Shown one piece after another: positions 43,109 to 53,888 of a stretch of 64,000 bases of DNA. Source of the stretch: Arthrobacter sp. B3I9 (lineage in GTDB: Bacteria; Actinomycetota; Actinomycetes; Actinomycetales; Micrococcaceae); the NCBI RefSeq assembly GCF_030816935.1, contig NZ_JAUSYO010000001.1:1426001-1490000 (forward strand), written 5' to 3'. The first letter of the stretch is position 1. Every line of letters starts with the position of its first letter. The notes beneath the pieces were generated by a model. That model ran no database searches. It was given only the letters and a program-made list of their open reading frames with translations, and was not told the DNA's origin. Both the position numbers and the translations under genes were made by a program.

Positions 43109-43954
43109 GTGAAGATCGACCTGCATGCGCACTCGAATGTTTCCGACGGCACCCAGACCCCGGCCGACGTGGTGGCGTCCGCCGCCGACGCGGGGATCGA
43201 CGCCATCGCCCTGACCGACCACGACTCCACCGACGGCTGGGCCGAGGCGAGCCAGGCGGCGCGGGAGTACGGGGTGGTCCTGGTGCCCGGGATGGAGATC
43301 TCCTGCCGGACCGCGGAGGGCATCAGCGTCCACCTGCTCAGCTACCTGCACGACCCGGAGCATCCCGGGCTGCTGGAGGAAATCACCAAGGCCAAGGATG
43401 CGCGCTATACACGGGCGGAGCGGATGGTCAGCCTGCTCGCGGAGGACTACCCGCTGACATGGGACGACGTCATCCACCACGTGGCGCCCGGGGCCACCCT
43501 GGGCCGGCCGCACATCGCAGACGCGCTGGTTGCCGCCGGGGTGGTCGAGGACCGGACCGAGGCCTTCAGCACCATTCTGACGTCCCGCTCGCGGTACTAC
43601 GTGCAGCACTACGCTCCGGATCCGGCGCTCGCCGTCGAACTGGTGCGCGCTGCCGGCGGCGTGCCGGTGTTCGCCCACCCGGTGGCGTCCGCCCGCGGAC
43701 GGATCGTGGGGGAGCCCATCTACCGCGAGATGATCGACGCCGGACTTGCGGGACTGGAGGTCTACCACCGGGACAACCCTGAGGAGGGCCGGGAGTTCCT
43801 GCGCGGGCTGGCGAAGAAGCACGGCCTGTTTGTCACCGGGTCTTCGGACTACCACGGGGCCGGGAAGCCGAACCTGCTGGGGGAGAACGTGACTTCCCCG
43901 GAAGTTCTCGCCCGGATCGAGGACATGGGTACAGGGTCCGCCGTCGTGCGCTAA
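43109..43954 (+). CDS. PHP-domain metal-dependent phosphoesterase
   Basis: The 281-residue PHP protein has the four conserved motifs: KIDLHAHSNVSDGTQTP (HxH), ALTDHDSTDGW, an HPVAS motif with GRPHIADAL before it, and a GSSDYHG ending. Close relatives (YciV/RNase AM, TrpH) remove phosphates from 3',5'-bisphosphonucleosides or short RNAs. The GTG at 43109 is 6 nt after TAGGCT (43097-43102) with no ribosome site, so the mRNA is probably leaderless. It is convergent with the methyltransferase gene. Confidence 0.9.
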   Translation: MKIDLHAHSNVSDGTQTPADVVASAADAGIDAIALTDHDSTDGWAEASQAAREYGVVLVPGMEISCRTAEGISVHLLSYLHDPEHPGLLEEITKAKDARYTRAERMVSLLAEDYPLTWDDVIHHVAPGATLGRPHIADALVAAGVVEDRTEAFSTILTSRSRYYVQHYAPDPALAVELVRAAGGVPVFAHPVASARGRIVGEPIYREMIDAGLAGLEVYHRDNPEEGREFLRGLAKKHGLFVTGSSDYHGAGKPNLLGENVTSPEVLARIEDMGTGSAVVR

Positions 43955-44027
43955 GGGTTTCCGGGCCCTACCCAAGTAGCTCGCAGCACGCGTCGTTCTG
44001 GGCGCTCAAAGCGACACCTGCTGCAAG

Positions 44028-44900
44028 TTAGTTGGGCGGGTAGGCGGCGAAGTCGGCATGCGCCGCGAGACGTTTGGCCATGACATCGATGGCCGGCTGG
44101 TTCTGGTCCACGCAGACGAACCGGCGGTCCAGCTTGGCCGCGACCGCTCCGAGGGTGCCGGAACCTGCGAAGAAGTCCAGGCACCAGTCGCCGGGCCGGC
44201 TGGACGCGGCAACCACACGCCGGATCAGGCCTTCGGGCTTCTGCGTCGGATAGCCGGTCTTCTCCTTGCCGGTCGGGGAGACGATGGTGTGCCACCAGAC
44301 GTCGGTGGGCAGCTTGCCCAGTTCCCGTTTCGCCGGGGTCACAAGGCCCGGGGCCATGTAGGGTTCCCGGTCCACCTCGGCGCTGTCGAAATGGTACCTG
44401 GACGGGTTCTTCACATACACGAGGATGTTGTCGTGCTTGGTGGGCCAGCGGAACTTGGCCCGTGCCCCGTAGTCATAGGCCCAGATGATCTCGTTCAGGA
44501 AGCACTCGCGGCCGAAGATGGCATCGAGCATGACCTTGGCGTAATGGACTTCCCGGTAGTCCAGGTGCAGGTACAGGGTTCCGTCGTCGGCCAGCAGCCG
44601 CCAGGCCTCCAGCAGCCGGGGTTCCAGGAAAGTCCAATAGTCACTGAACGCGTCGTCGTAGCTGTGCAGTGCGCCCTTGATCGTGTCGTAGGACCGCCCC
44701 TGGAAGCCCACGCGGTCGCCCTCGCCCCCGGCGTTGCGCACCATTTTGGTCTCCTGGCGCCGCTGCACCCGGCCGGTGTTGAACGGCGGATCCACGTAAA
44801 TGAGTGTGAAGGCGCCGTCCGGCAGCGTTGGCAGGTACTCCGCGTTGTCCGCGTGTACCACCAGGTTGCTGCCGTCCGGCGCCCAGACGGTGTCACCCAT
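44028..44900 (-). CDS. Orphan beta-class DNA adenine methyltransferase
   Basis: The 290-residue protein has the catalytic motif DPPFNTG at about residue 38. Its SAM-binding motif DFFAGSGTLGAVAAKL comes late (about residue 245), the order of beta-class N6-adenine/N4-cytosine methyltransferases; DPPF favours adenine. The central target-recognition part includes WAYDYGARAKFRWPTKHDNI. No restriction gene is near, so it is an orphan that could mark DNA for regulation. It starts 8 nt after the DEAD-helicase gene and is probably co-transcribed with it. The recognition sequence is unknown. Confidence 0.88.
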   Translation of the reverse strand: MGDTVWAPDGSNLVVHADNAEYLPTLPDGAFTLIYVDPPFNTGRVQRRQETKMVRNAGGEGDRVGFQGRSYDTIKGALHSYDDAFSDYWTFLEPRLLEAWRLLADDGTLYLHLDYREVHYAKVMLDAIFGRECFLNEIIWAYDYGARAKFRWPTKHDNILVYVKNPSRYHFDSAEVDREPYMAPGLVTPAKRELGKLPTDVWWHTIVSPTGKEKTGYPTQKPEGLIRRVVAASSRPGDWCLDFFAGSGTLGAVAAKLDRRFVCVDQNQPAIDVMAKRLAAHADFAAYPPN

Positions 44901-44908
44901 GAACCGGT

Positions 44909-46672
44909 TTAAGCCTCGGCGTTGCTGGGCCGGGCGTTGGCCTGCTGCGGTTCACCGGCAACAACCTCGCCGTTGCGGCGGCGGGTGCGCCGGCGGGCGC
45001 GGGTGGCGCGGTCGACCTCGGTGGGCACGCTGGCTGCCCGTGCCGGCACCTCGGCGGCCGGGTGTTCGCTGGCCTCGGCCTCGGCGGGCCGACGACGGCG
45101 CTCGCCGGAGCGTCCACCGGATTCGCCGCTGCGGCGGCTTTCCCGGCCGCTGTCCTTGGCGCGGCCGCCGTCACGGCCGCCGTCGCGTCCGCCGCCGTTT
45201 TGTCCGGCGCGGGCACTGTCCCGGCCGCCGCTTCGGCCGCTGTCTCTTGCGCTGCCGCGGGCGTTCTTCTTGCCGGTCTCGCCCAGGTCCTCGAGGGCCT
45301 CGGCGTCCACACCGGCCAGCACACGCTTGTTGCGGGGCAGCCGGCCCTTGGTGCCTGCGGGGATGTCCAGTTCCTCAAAGAGGTGCGGGGAGGAGGAGTA
45401 GGTTTCCACCGGCTCCGGGACGCTGAGGCCCAGCGCCTTGTTGATCAGGCCCCAGCGCGGCATGTCGTCCCAGTCCACGAACGTCACGGCCGTGCCCTTG
45501 TTCCCGGCGCGGCCGGTGCGGCCGACGCGGTGCAGGTAGATCTTTTCGTCCTCGACGCACTGGTAGTTGATGACGTGGGTGACGTCATCGACGTCGATGC
45601 CGCGGGCCGCGACGTCGGTGGCCACCAGGACATCCACCTTGTTGTTGCGGAAGGCGCGCAGGGCCTGCTCACGGGCGCCCTGGCCAAGGTCGCCGTGTAT
45701 GGCCGCTGCAGCGAAACCGCGGTCCACGAGCTCTTCGGCAACCTTTGCTGCGGTGCGCTTGGTCTTGGTGAAGATGATGGTCCGGCCGCGGCCGCGGGCC
45801 TGCAGGATGCGGGCGACAACCTCGATTTTGTCCATGCTGTGGGCGCGGTAGATGAGCTGGCGGATGTCGCGCTTGGTGAGACCCTCGTCGTCGGGGTCGG
45901 CGGCGCGGATGTGTGTCGGCTTGGTCATGTAGCGGCGCGCCATGGCCACGACCGGGCCGGGCATGGTGGCCGAGAACAGCAGCGTCTGCCGGACAGCCGG
46001 GGTGCCGGCAATGAGGGTTTCCACATCCGGGAGGAACCCGAGGTCCAGCATCTCGTCGGCTTCGTCGAGGATGACCATCTTGACGTTCTTCAGCACGAGG
46101 AGCTTCTGCTTGTAGAGGTCGATGAGGCGGCCGGGTGTGCCGACCACAACCTCGACGCCCTTCTGCAGGGCCTCGACCTGCGGCTCGTAGGCACGGCCGC
46201 CATAGATCGTGACGATGCGGGCATTGCGCTTGCGGGCAGCGTTCTGCAGGTCATTGGCGACCTGGACGGCGAGCTCGCGGGTCGGAACGATCACGAGGGC
46301 CTGGGGGGCGCCGGGCGCGGGGAGGGCGTCGTAGCCGGCGTCGTCCGGTCCGATGACCCGCTGCAGCGCCGGGATGCCGAAGCCGAGGGTCTTGCCGGTG
46401 CCCGTCTTGGCCTGCCCGATGATGTCGTGGCCGGACAGGGCCACGGGCAGCGTCATTGCCTGGATCGGGAAGGGGTGGGTAATGCCGGCCTCAGCGAGCG
46501 ACTCCACGATGTCCGCACGGACGTTGTAGTCAGCGAAGGTCTTCTCGGCGATCTCGTGCGGCATTTCGTCCGAGACGATGGTCTCTTCAGGCTCGAGCGT
46601 TTCCGTGCCGGATGCGTCGATCAGAAGCTGGTGCGTGTGCAATTCACTCACTAGGGGAGTTTCCTTATTCAT
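44909..46672 (-). CDS. DEAD-box RNA helicase (RhlE-like)
   Basis: The 587-residue helicase has Q-motif PFPIQAMTLP, motif I AKTGTGKT, Ia PTRELAVQV, II DEADEMLDLGF, III SATMP, V ARGIDVDDV and VI HRVGRTGRAG. The C-terminal 130 residues are a disordered Gly/Arg/Ser-rich RNA-binding tail (GRSGGRDSARAGQNGGGRDG). It remodels RNA or ribosomes, particularly in the cold. The start is ATG 46672, and a candidate -10 (TAGACT, minus strand, 46882-46887) implies a leader of about 200 nt. The adenine methyltransferase follows in the same operon. Confidence 0.94.
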   Translation of the reverse strand: MNKETPLVSELHTHQLLIDASGTETLEPEETIVSDEMPHEIAEKTFADYNVRADIVESLAEAGITHPFPIQAMTLPVALSGHDIIGQAKTGTGKTLGFGIPALQRVIGPDDAGYDALPAPGAPQALVIVPTRELAVQVANDLQNAARKRNARIVTIYGGRAYEPQVEALQKGVEVVVGTPGRLIDLYKQKLLVLKNVKMVILDEADEMLDLGFLPDVETLIAGTPAVRQTLLFSATMPGPVVAMARRYMTKPTHIRAADPDDEGLTKRDIRQLIYRAHSMDKIEVVARILQARGRGRTIIFTKTKRTAAKVAEELVDRGFAAAAIHGDLGQGAREQALRAFRNNKVDVLVATDVAARGIDVDDVTHVINYQCVEDEKIYLHRVGRTGRAGNKGTAVTFVDWDDMPRWGLINKALGLSVPEPVETYSSSPHLFEELDIPAGTKGRLPRNKRVLAGVDAEALEDLGETGKKNARGSARDSGRSGGRDSARAGQNGGGRDGGRDGGRAKDSGRESRRSGESGGRSGERRRRPAEAEASEHPAAEVPARAASVPTEVDRATRARRRTRRRNGEVVAGEPQQANARPSNAEA

Positions 46673-46967
46673 TTTGGGTTGCGCTGCTTGCTCAACGGGG
46701 CCGGCGGGAGGCCGTTCCGGAGCACGCTCAGGCGCGCAAGCAATTCCAGTGGAAGCCGATCGCGGGCTATCTAAATGCTGGCACTGGGGACCAGCGGGTC
46801 TATCTCAAGATCGCGTAGGGGCGGGCTTGTTGAATTCGAAAATCAAGGAATCAACGACCGGGCATCCATATCTACCCCTCCAGTCTAGCTGTACCCGGCC
46901 CGGAACCTCGACCCGGGCGCGCGCCGCGTCTGCCGGCGCGCCGGAATGCGGCACCGGACAGGAAGCG
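46673..46967 (-). promoter_or_regulatory. Long 5' leader and promoter region of the DEAD-helicase gene
   Basis: This 295-nt stretch between the RNB gene and the helicase contains TAGACT on the minus strand at 46882-46887 and no credible coding frame. A long untranslated leader is typical of cold-shock-type helicase mRNAs. I did not resolve a specific structure. Confidence 0.45.
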
Positions 46968-48455
46968 TCAGCCGACCCGTTCCAGCCGGATCTTCCCGCT
47001 GGTGATGTCCGCGGAGAGCACCCGGACCCGGACCTGCGTGCCTGCCTCCAGCTCCCCGGGGCACCGCGCGGTCACGGCCGGTTCCGCTATCTGGACCGTC
47101 CCGGACGGCCCGTTGCCGTTGCCGTTGCCGTTGCCGTTCTTCCCGTTGCCGTTCCCGTTCTTGGCGGGCTTGGGACCGGAGAGGACGACGGCGTCGAACT
47201 CCTCGCCGATGTGGTTGCTCAGCAGCGCCGCTTCTACGGTGTCCAGGGAGAGCCGCTCCAGTCTTGCTGCGAGCTGGTCCGAGGTCCCCATGATGGAGGG
47301 CAGCGAGGGCAGGGCTTCGCGGGCCCAGCCCGGAACCGCCATGCCGTTGCTGAGCGCCTCGCAGATGACGAGAACGAAGCGGTCAATGAGCCGGCGCAAC
47401 GGTGCGGTGGAGTGGGCATAGGCAGCGCCGATGGCTGACTGCGTGGCGGCTTCCGGAACGCTGCCGTCGAAGGGGGTGTATCCGGCTCCGCGGAACAGCA
47501 TGCCGGCCGAGTGCACAATCGCCAGCTGCTGCGGGTCTGTGGGATCCAGGGTGCGGAGGTATTCGCCGTAGCTCACCTCCCCGTCCCAGGGCTTGCCCAG
47601 GGCACGGGTCTGGCGGTGGAAGTGCGCCAGCGAGTTCTCGTCCGGAGCGGGCATCGTGCGCAGGATGCCGACTTTTCCTTCGAGCATGATCCCGGCTGCG
47701 GCCATGCCGGTCATCAGCGAGATCTGGGCGTTCCAGTCCTCCACCGGCAGCGGCGGCGCAGCGACGATCCGGTAGCCGCCGTCGGGCAGCTGTTCAATTT
47801 CCTGTTCCGGCATGTTGAGGCTGGCGCCCCCGCGGAGCCGTTCCAGCTCCACGCGCTTGATCCCGACTTCCCGGAGCAGCTGGAGCACGGGCGCAGCGGT
47901 GCCGGCGTCGAGGTCCGCCTGGACACCCGGGTAGCTGAGCTGCGCCCGGCTGCGCACCCGCGCCCGCCGCACGAGCACCGCGGTGACCTCCGCGTCCGCG
48001 TCGAGCTCGAATTCCCAGACGAAGGCCGCGCACAGCTGACCGGCGAGCAGGCTGCCGGCTTCCTCGCTAATGACCTCGGGATGCAGCGGGATCCGGCCGT
48101 TCGGGGTGTAGAAGGTCTGGCCGCGGCGGCGGGTTTCGGCGTCGAGGGCCCCGCCGGGGGCTACAAAAGAGGGGACGTCCGCGATGGCGTAATGCACTTT
48201 GTAGCCGGCACCGGCGCGCGCGATGTGGAGGGCCTGGTCCAGGTCCGTGGAGGACTCCGGATCGATGGTCACGAACTCGATGTGGGTGAAATCAAGCTCC
48301 GGCAGCTCATGCGCGTCCACGGCCTCCTTCGCTTCCCGGAGCACGTCCTCGGGGAACGGCCCGGGCAGCTCCAGCGTGGTGCGCAGCGCGGTGAGCGCCA
48401 GGGCGAGCTGGTTCTCCTGCCGGTGGATGCTGGGGGTCAGGCGATGATGGGACAC
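46968..48455 (-). CDS. RNB-domain exoribonuclease (RNase II/R family)
   Basis: The 495-residue protein has the RNB catalytic domain: TIDPESSTDLDQALH (active-site Asp cluster), YAIADVPSFVAPGG, RRRGQTFYTPNGRIPLHP and AYAHSTAPLRRLIDRFV. It lacks the N-terminal cold-shock domains of RNase R and keeps only a short C-terminal OB-like end. A Lys/Asn/Gly repeat (NGNGNGKNGNGNG) links them. It degrades RNA from the 3' end. On the minus strand TAACCT (48463-48468) is 7 nt from the GTG start, so it is probably leaderless; it is divergent from the ferritin-like gene. Confidence 0.9.
   Translation of the reverse strand: MSHHRLTPSIHRQENQLALALTALRTTLELPGPFPEDVLREAKEAVDAHELPELDFTHIEFVTIDPESSTDLDQALHIARAGAGYKVHYAIADVPSFVAPGGALDAETRRRGQTFYTPNGRIPLHPEVISEEAGSLLAGQLCAAFVWEFELDADAEVTAVLVRRARVRSRAQLSYPGVQADLDAGTAAPVLQLLREVGIKRVELERLRGGASLNMPEQEIEQLPDGGYRIVAAPPLPVEDWNAQISLMTGMAAAGIMLEGKVGILRTMPAPDENSLAHFHRQTRALGKPWDGEVSYGEYLRTLDPTDPQQLAIVHSAGMLFRGAGYTPFDGSVPEAATQSAIGAAYAHSTAPLRRLIDRFVLVICEALSNGMAVPGWAREALPSLPSIMGTSDQLAARLERLSLDTVEAALLSNHIGEEFDAVVLSGPKPAKNGNGNGKNGNGNGNGNGPSGTVQIAEPAVTARCPGELEAGTQVRVRVLSADITSGKIRLERVG
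47111..47163 (-). repeat. GGCAAC hexanucleotide repeat in the RNB gene
   Basis: On the minus strand about eight GGCAAC/GGAACG-type units encode Asn-Gly repeats near the C-terminus. It is the same kind of repeat as in the LOG-family gene at 31390-31460. Confidence 0.85.
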
Positions 48456-48496
48456 GAAAATCAGGTTAGCCCGAAATGCGCTATTAGTCTTGGATC

Positions 48497-49168
48497 ATGA
48501 GCACATCACCGGCTGATCCTGCCCGCTACAACAGCTTTGTGGGGGATCTGCTGGGCGTGCTGGCCTATGGCGAGCTCTCCGCCTTCGAACGCCTCTCTTC
48601 CGACGCCCGCTACGCGCCCACCCTGCATGAGCGCGCCGTGCTGGGCAGGATCGCCGTGATCGAATTCCAGCATTACGAACAGGTCAGCGCACGGCTGGAT
48701 GACATGGGCAGGGATCCGGAGGTGGCCATGCTGCCCTTCCAGCCTTCCGTGGACCACTTCCATCAGCGCACCCGTCCGGCCGACTGGTTTGAGGCGCTCA
48801 TGAAGGCGTACGTGATCGACACGGTCTCCGCCGACTTCTACCGCGCCGTCGCCGGCTACGTCGACACGCCGACCCGGGAGCTGGCTGAACGGATCCAGGC
48901 CGACAAGGAGGTCACGTCCCTGCTGCGGGACCGGCTGACGGCGGCCCTTGCGGATGACCCCAGGCTGGCTTCGCGGCTTGCCCTGTGGGCGAGGCGGCTG
49001 CTGGGGGAGGTCCTGGCGCAGGCCCGGCGGGTCAGCTTTGAGCACGCGTTCCTCAGCGGACTGGCCGGACTGGACGGGGAGCCGTTCCGTGAGCTGGTCA
49101 GGGAACTGACGGCCCAGCTCGCGGCCAGTCACTCACTCCGGATGACGCAGCTGGGGCTGGCCGGGTAA
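48497..49168 (+). CDS. Ferritin-like fold protein (MiaE-like)
   Basis: The 223-residue all-helical protein has carboxylate/histidine motifs spaced as in ferritin-like diiron proteins: GELSAFERLS, IEFQHYEQVSARL and ELAERIQADKEV. It resembles the actinobacterial group related to MiaE-type tRNA hydroxylases. The substrate is unknown, and full diiron ligation needs structural checking. TAGTCT (48485-48490) ends 6 nt before the ATG, giving a leaderless start divergent from the RNB gene 41 nt away. Confidence 0.8.
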   Translation: MSTSPADPARYNSFVGDLLGVLAYGELSAFERLSSDARYAPTLHERAVLGRIAVIEFQHYEQVSARLDDMGRDPEVAMLPFQPSVDHFHQRTRPADWFEALMKAYVIDTVSADFYRAVAGYVDTPTRELAERIQADKEVTSLLRDRLTAALADDPRLASRLALWARRLLGEVLAQARRVSFEHAFLSGLAGLDGEPFRELVRELTAQLAASHSLRMTQLGLAG

Positions 49169-49245
49169 CGGCCCCGCCAGAGGCCGGCCTGCGGCCTGCC
49201 TGCATCCGCCGGCGTCCGCCGGTCGGCGTCAGACGTCCGCGGGTT

Positions 49246-49941
49246 TTAGACGTCCGCGGCGTCGAGGGCCGCGAGCAGGGCACGGGCGGCGGCCTCGGGA
49301 TCATCGGCCTCGGTGATGGCGCGGACCACCACGATGCGGCGGGCACCTGCCTGCACCACCTGCTCCACGTTTCCCAGGTCGATGCCGCCGATGGCGAACC
49401 AGGGCACCACGCCGTCCACCTTGCCGATGCTGGCCTCCTCCGCGCGGCGGATCGCGTCCGCGGCGTACCGGACCAGCTCCAGCCCGACGGCGGCGCGCCC
49501 CGGCTTGGTGGGCGTGGCCCAGAGGGGTCCGACGCAGAAGTAGTCCAGCCCGCTGCGGCCCGGGGAAGCGGCGATGGCGGCGTCGACCTGTTCGGGGCTA
49601 TGGGTGGAGAGACCGATGACGGCCTCCTTGCCGAGGAAGCCCCTCGCGGCGGGCAGCGTGATGTCCTTTTGTCCGATGTGGAACACCGGCGCGCCGGACA
49701 GGGCGGCCAGGTCCGCCCGGTCGTTGACCGCCCAGAGCCGGCCGTGCCGGTGCGCGGCCTGGTGCAGGACCTCGAGCAGCTCAAGTTCCTCGGCGGCCTC
49801 CAAGGACTTGTCCCGCAGCTGGATGATGTCGACGCCGCCGGCGAAAGCGGCATTGATGAAGGCCTCGAAGTCGCCGCGGTCCTTGCGGGCATCGGTGCAC
49901 AGATACAGGCGGGCGGTGGTGTGGACGTCGTTCCGGCTCAT
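49246..49941 (-). CDS. thiE: Thiamine phosphate synthase ThiE
   Basis: The 231-residue TIM-barrel protein has [20 protein letters not shown], then [24 protein letters not shown] and [13 protein letters not shown], the ThiE phosphate- and pyrimidine-binding motifs. It joins HMP-PP and thiazole phosphate to make thiamine phosphate. On the minus strand TAGGCT (49948-49953) ends 6 nt before the ATG, so the mRNA is leaderless. It diverges from the riboswitch-controlled thiOSG and is therefore outside direct TPP riboswitch control. Confidence 0.93.
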   Translation of the reverse strand: MSRNDVHTTARLYLCTDARKDRGDFEAFINAAFAGGVDIIQLRDKSLEAAEELELLEVLHQAAHRHGRLWAVNDRADLAALSGAPVFHIGQKDITLPAARGFLGKEAVIGLSTHSPEQVDAAIAASPGRSGLDYFCVGPLWATPTKPGRAAVGLELVRYAADAIRRAEEASIGKVDGVVPWFAIGGIDLGNVEQVVQAGARRIVVVRAITEADDPEAAARALLAALDAADV

Positions 49942-49947
49942 GCCACA

Positions 49948-49966
49948 AGCCTAGTTCCTCTAGACT
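49948..49966. promoter_or_regulatory. Back-to-back -10 elements of thiE and thiOSG
   Basis: AGCCTA (TAGGCT on the minus strand, 49948-49953) serves thiE. TAGACT at 49961-49966 on the + strand serves the riboswitch transcript, with a start near 49973. Confidence 0.55.
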
Positions 49967-49974
49967 GGGCCCAT

Positions 49975-50094
49975 ACCGCGGGAGCCCGTTGCTGCACCGT
50001 GCGCCATTGGCGCCCGGCGCCCCAGGGCTGAGAGGGCATCAGAGCCGACCGCTTGACCTGATCCGGTTAGTACCGGCGTAGGGAAGGATTCCGT
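49975..50094 (+). promoter_or_regulatory. TPP riboswitch (THI element)
   Basis: The conserved parts are all present: CGGGAGCCC, GGGCTGAGAGGG, ACCGCTTGACCTGATCCGG and GGTTAGTACCGGCGTAGGGA. The variable P3 arm is long and GC-rich (gttgctgcaccgtgcgccattggcgcccgg). It precedes thiO by 55 nt and should lower thiOSG expression when thiamine pyrophosphate is plentiful. No terminator is obvious between it and thiO, so control may be at translation. Confidence 0.97.
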
Positions 50095-50149
50095 CATCGG
50101 CACTACAGCCGGACTGAAAGATGCCAGCGCCGCCGCTGAAGACGCGCAA

Positions 50150-52478
<2,329 letters not shown>

Positions 52479-52483
52479 GACAC

Positions 52484-52786
52484 TTAGAGGCGCAGGATGG
52501 CGGTGAGGCGGGCCGTGTCGTGCCGGGTGCGGCGCCGGCCGAGGTACAGCACCACGGCCACGGCCGCCGCCGCGCCCAGCAGAAGGGGCAGGATCCAGGG
52601 AATCCAGGTCAGCCCGGGCTGGTAGCCCAGGCCAGCCGCCATGAAAATGATCCAGCTCAGCATTCCGACGGCCACCGCCACGCCGGCAGGTACGCTGATG
52701 CCGTACTTGGCATGCCGCTTGTCATTTGCCCAGACCACGAAGCCGACGGCCGCGGTCACCATGGCAACCACAATCAAGGACAGCAT
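52484..52786 (-). CDS. Small membrane protein of unknown function
   Basis: The 100-residue protein has three hydrophobic helices (LSLIVVAMVTAAVGFVVWAN, SVPAGVAVAVGMLSWIIFMA and IPWILPLLLGAAAAVAVVLY) and a short basic tail. Aggag precedes the ATG. It is convergent with thiG, only 5 nt apart. I recognise no family, though such proteins are common beside the DUF3107 gene in related genomes. Confidence 0.72.
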   Translation of the reverse strand: MLSLIVVAMVTAAVGFVVWANDKRHAKYGISVPAGVAVAVGMLSWIIFMAAGLGYQPGLTWIPWILPLLLGAAAAVAVVLYLGRRRTRHDTARLTAILRL

Positions 52787-52859
52787 TTTCGGACTCCTGC
52801 TTCTGGCGGATCGGCAGATCCTGCCGTGGTCTGGCGGGTCGGCGGTTCCCTCGCGGCAG

Positions 52860-53084
52860 TTAAAGCGCGCCGAAACCTACGCGACGGACTTCTTCGGCGC
52901 CGATTTCAACGTAGCCCAGGACGCTGGACGGGATGATGATCTGGCGGCCCTTGTCATCGGTGAGGCGCAGTTCCGTGCCCTTCGAGATGGATTCCGCCAC
53001 CACCTTGGCCAATTCGTCCGCGTCCTGCGCCGACTCGAGCGTGATTTCGCGGCCGATGTTCTGAATGCCGATCTTTACTTCCAC
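52860..53084 (-). CDS. DUF3107 family protein
   Basis: The 74-residue protein EVKIGIQNIGREITLESAQD, then LRLTDDKGRQIIIPSSVLGY, then VEIGAEEVRRVGFGA, is the conserved actinobacterial DUF3107 (TB9.4, Rv3208A type) of unknown function. Gggagg lies 7 nt before the GTG start. TAGGCT on the minus strand at 53135-53140 is a likely -10, overlapping the end of the TetR gene upstream. The gene order TetR-DUF3107 is the same as in mycobacteria. Confidence 0.93.
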   Translation of the reverse strand: MEVKIGIQNIGREITLESAQDADELAKVVAESISKGTELRLTDDKGRQIIIPSSVLGYVEIGAEEVRRVGFGAL

Positions 53085-53137
53085 AGCAAGGCCTCCCAGC
53101 CAATCAAAGTTCTAAAGGTGTTCTCTCCATTTGTAGC

Positions 53138-53803
53138 CTAGGACTCCTTCGGAAACCGGGAGATTCCGCGCCAAGCTAAACGATAGATCAGGTCGCTGGC
53201 CACATCGAGGTCGAGATCCCCGCCCGTTTCCAGCCAGTACCGGGCGCTGACCTGGGCCAGGCCGGCGAGTCCGCGGCCCAGGAGCCGGGCCTCAAGTTCG
53301 GGCAGCTTCGTGTCCTCGGCGATAACGTGTGCGACCGCATCGGCGAAGGTTTTATTGAACGACTCCAGCCGGGCGCTCACATCCGGATCGTTAATGAGGT
53401 CCGATTCAAAGACGAGGCGGTGGGCCTGGTCATCGTTGGCAATGAAACGGAAATAGGCGCGCATGACGGCCTGGACCCGCTCGTCGTTGTCCGTAGTGGA
53501 ATTCAGCGCACCCAGCAGCAGCGCGATGAGCGTGCTCAGATGGCTGTCCAGCAAGGCAAGGTACAGCTCCCGCTTGGACGGAAAGTGCTGGTACAGCACC
53601 GGCTTGCTGACATGCGCGGTCTCCGCGATCTCATCCATCGCAGCCCCGTGGTAGCCGTTGGCAACGAAGACCTCATGGGCGGCGGCGAGCAACTGGGCCC
53701 GGCGTTCGTTGCGGGGCAGTCGTGCCGACCGGCCTCCGCTGCGGGCCTGTCCGTACCCCGTCCCACCCGCGGAGCCACGTTCACCCGGTGCCTCATGAAC
53801 CAC
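53138..53803 (-). CDS. TetR family transcriptional regulator
   Basis: The 221-residue protein has a TetR helix-turn-helix near residues 35-80 (RRAQLLAAAHEVFVANGYHG, then MDEIAETAHVSKPVLYQHFP). The all-helical effector domain includes AVMRAYFRFIANDDQAHRLV, as in the Rv3208 group. The GTG at 53803 has AGAAGG 7 nt upstream and is preferred over a longer reading from 53917 that would overlap the moeZ promoter and start. It precedes DUF3107 and is divergent from the MoeZ-type gene, which may be its target. Confidence 0.87.
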   Translation of the reverse strand: MVHEAPGERGSAGGTGYGQARSGGRSARLPRNERRAQLLAAAHEVFVANGYHGAAMDEIAETAHVSKPVLYQHFPSKRELYLALLDSHLSTLIALLLGALNSTTDNDERVQAVMRAYFRFIANDDQAHRLVFESDLINDPDVSARLESFNKTFADAVAHVIAEDTKLPELEARLLGRGLAGLAQVSARYWLETGGDLDLDVASDLIYRLAWRGISRFPKES

Positions 53804-53888
53804 TGTCGGCCTTCTTTCCTTCGCTGTTAGGTCCCACTTTACGCGGGGGTAATATGACCTGGCGGTATCTTCGGGCATAGATTGAACT

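Noticed and set aside
46612..46818. 68-codon + strand frame across the helicase start
   Set aside because: It overlaps the helicase 5' end antisense, has no family similarity, and lies in the probable helicase leader.
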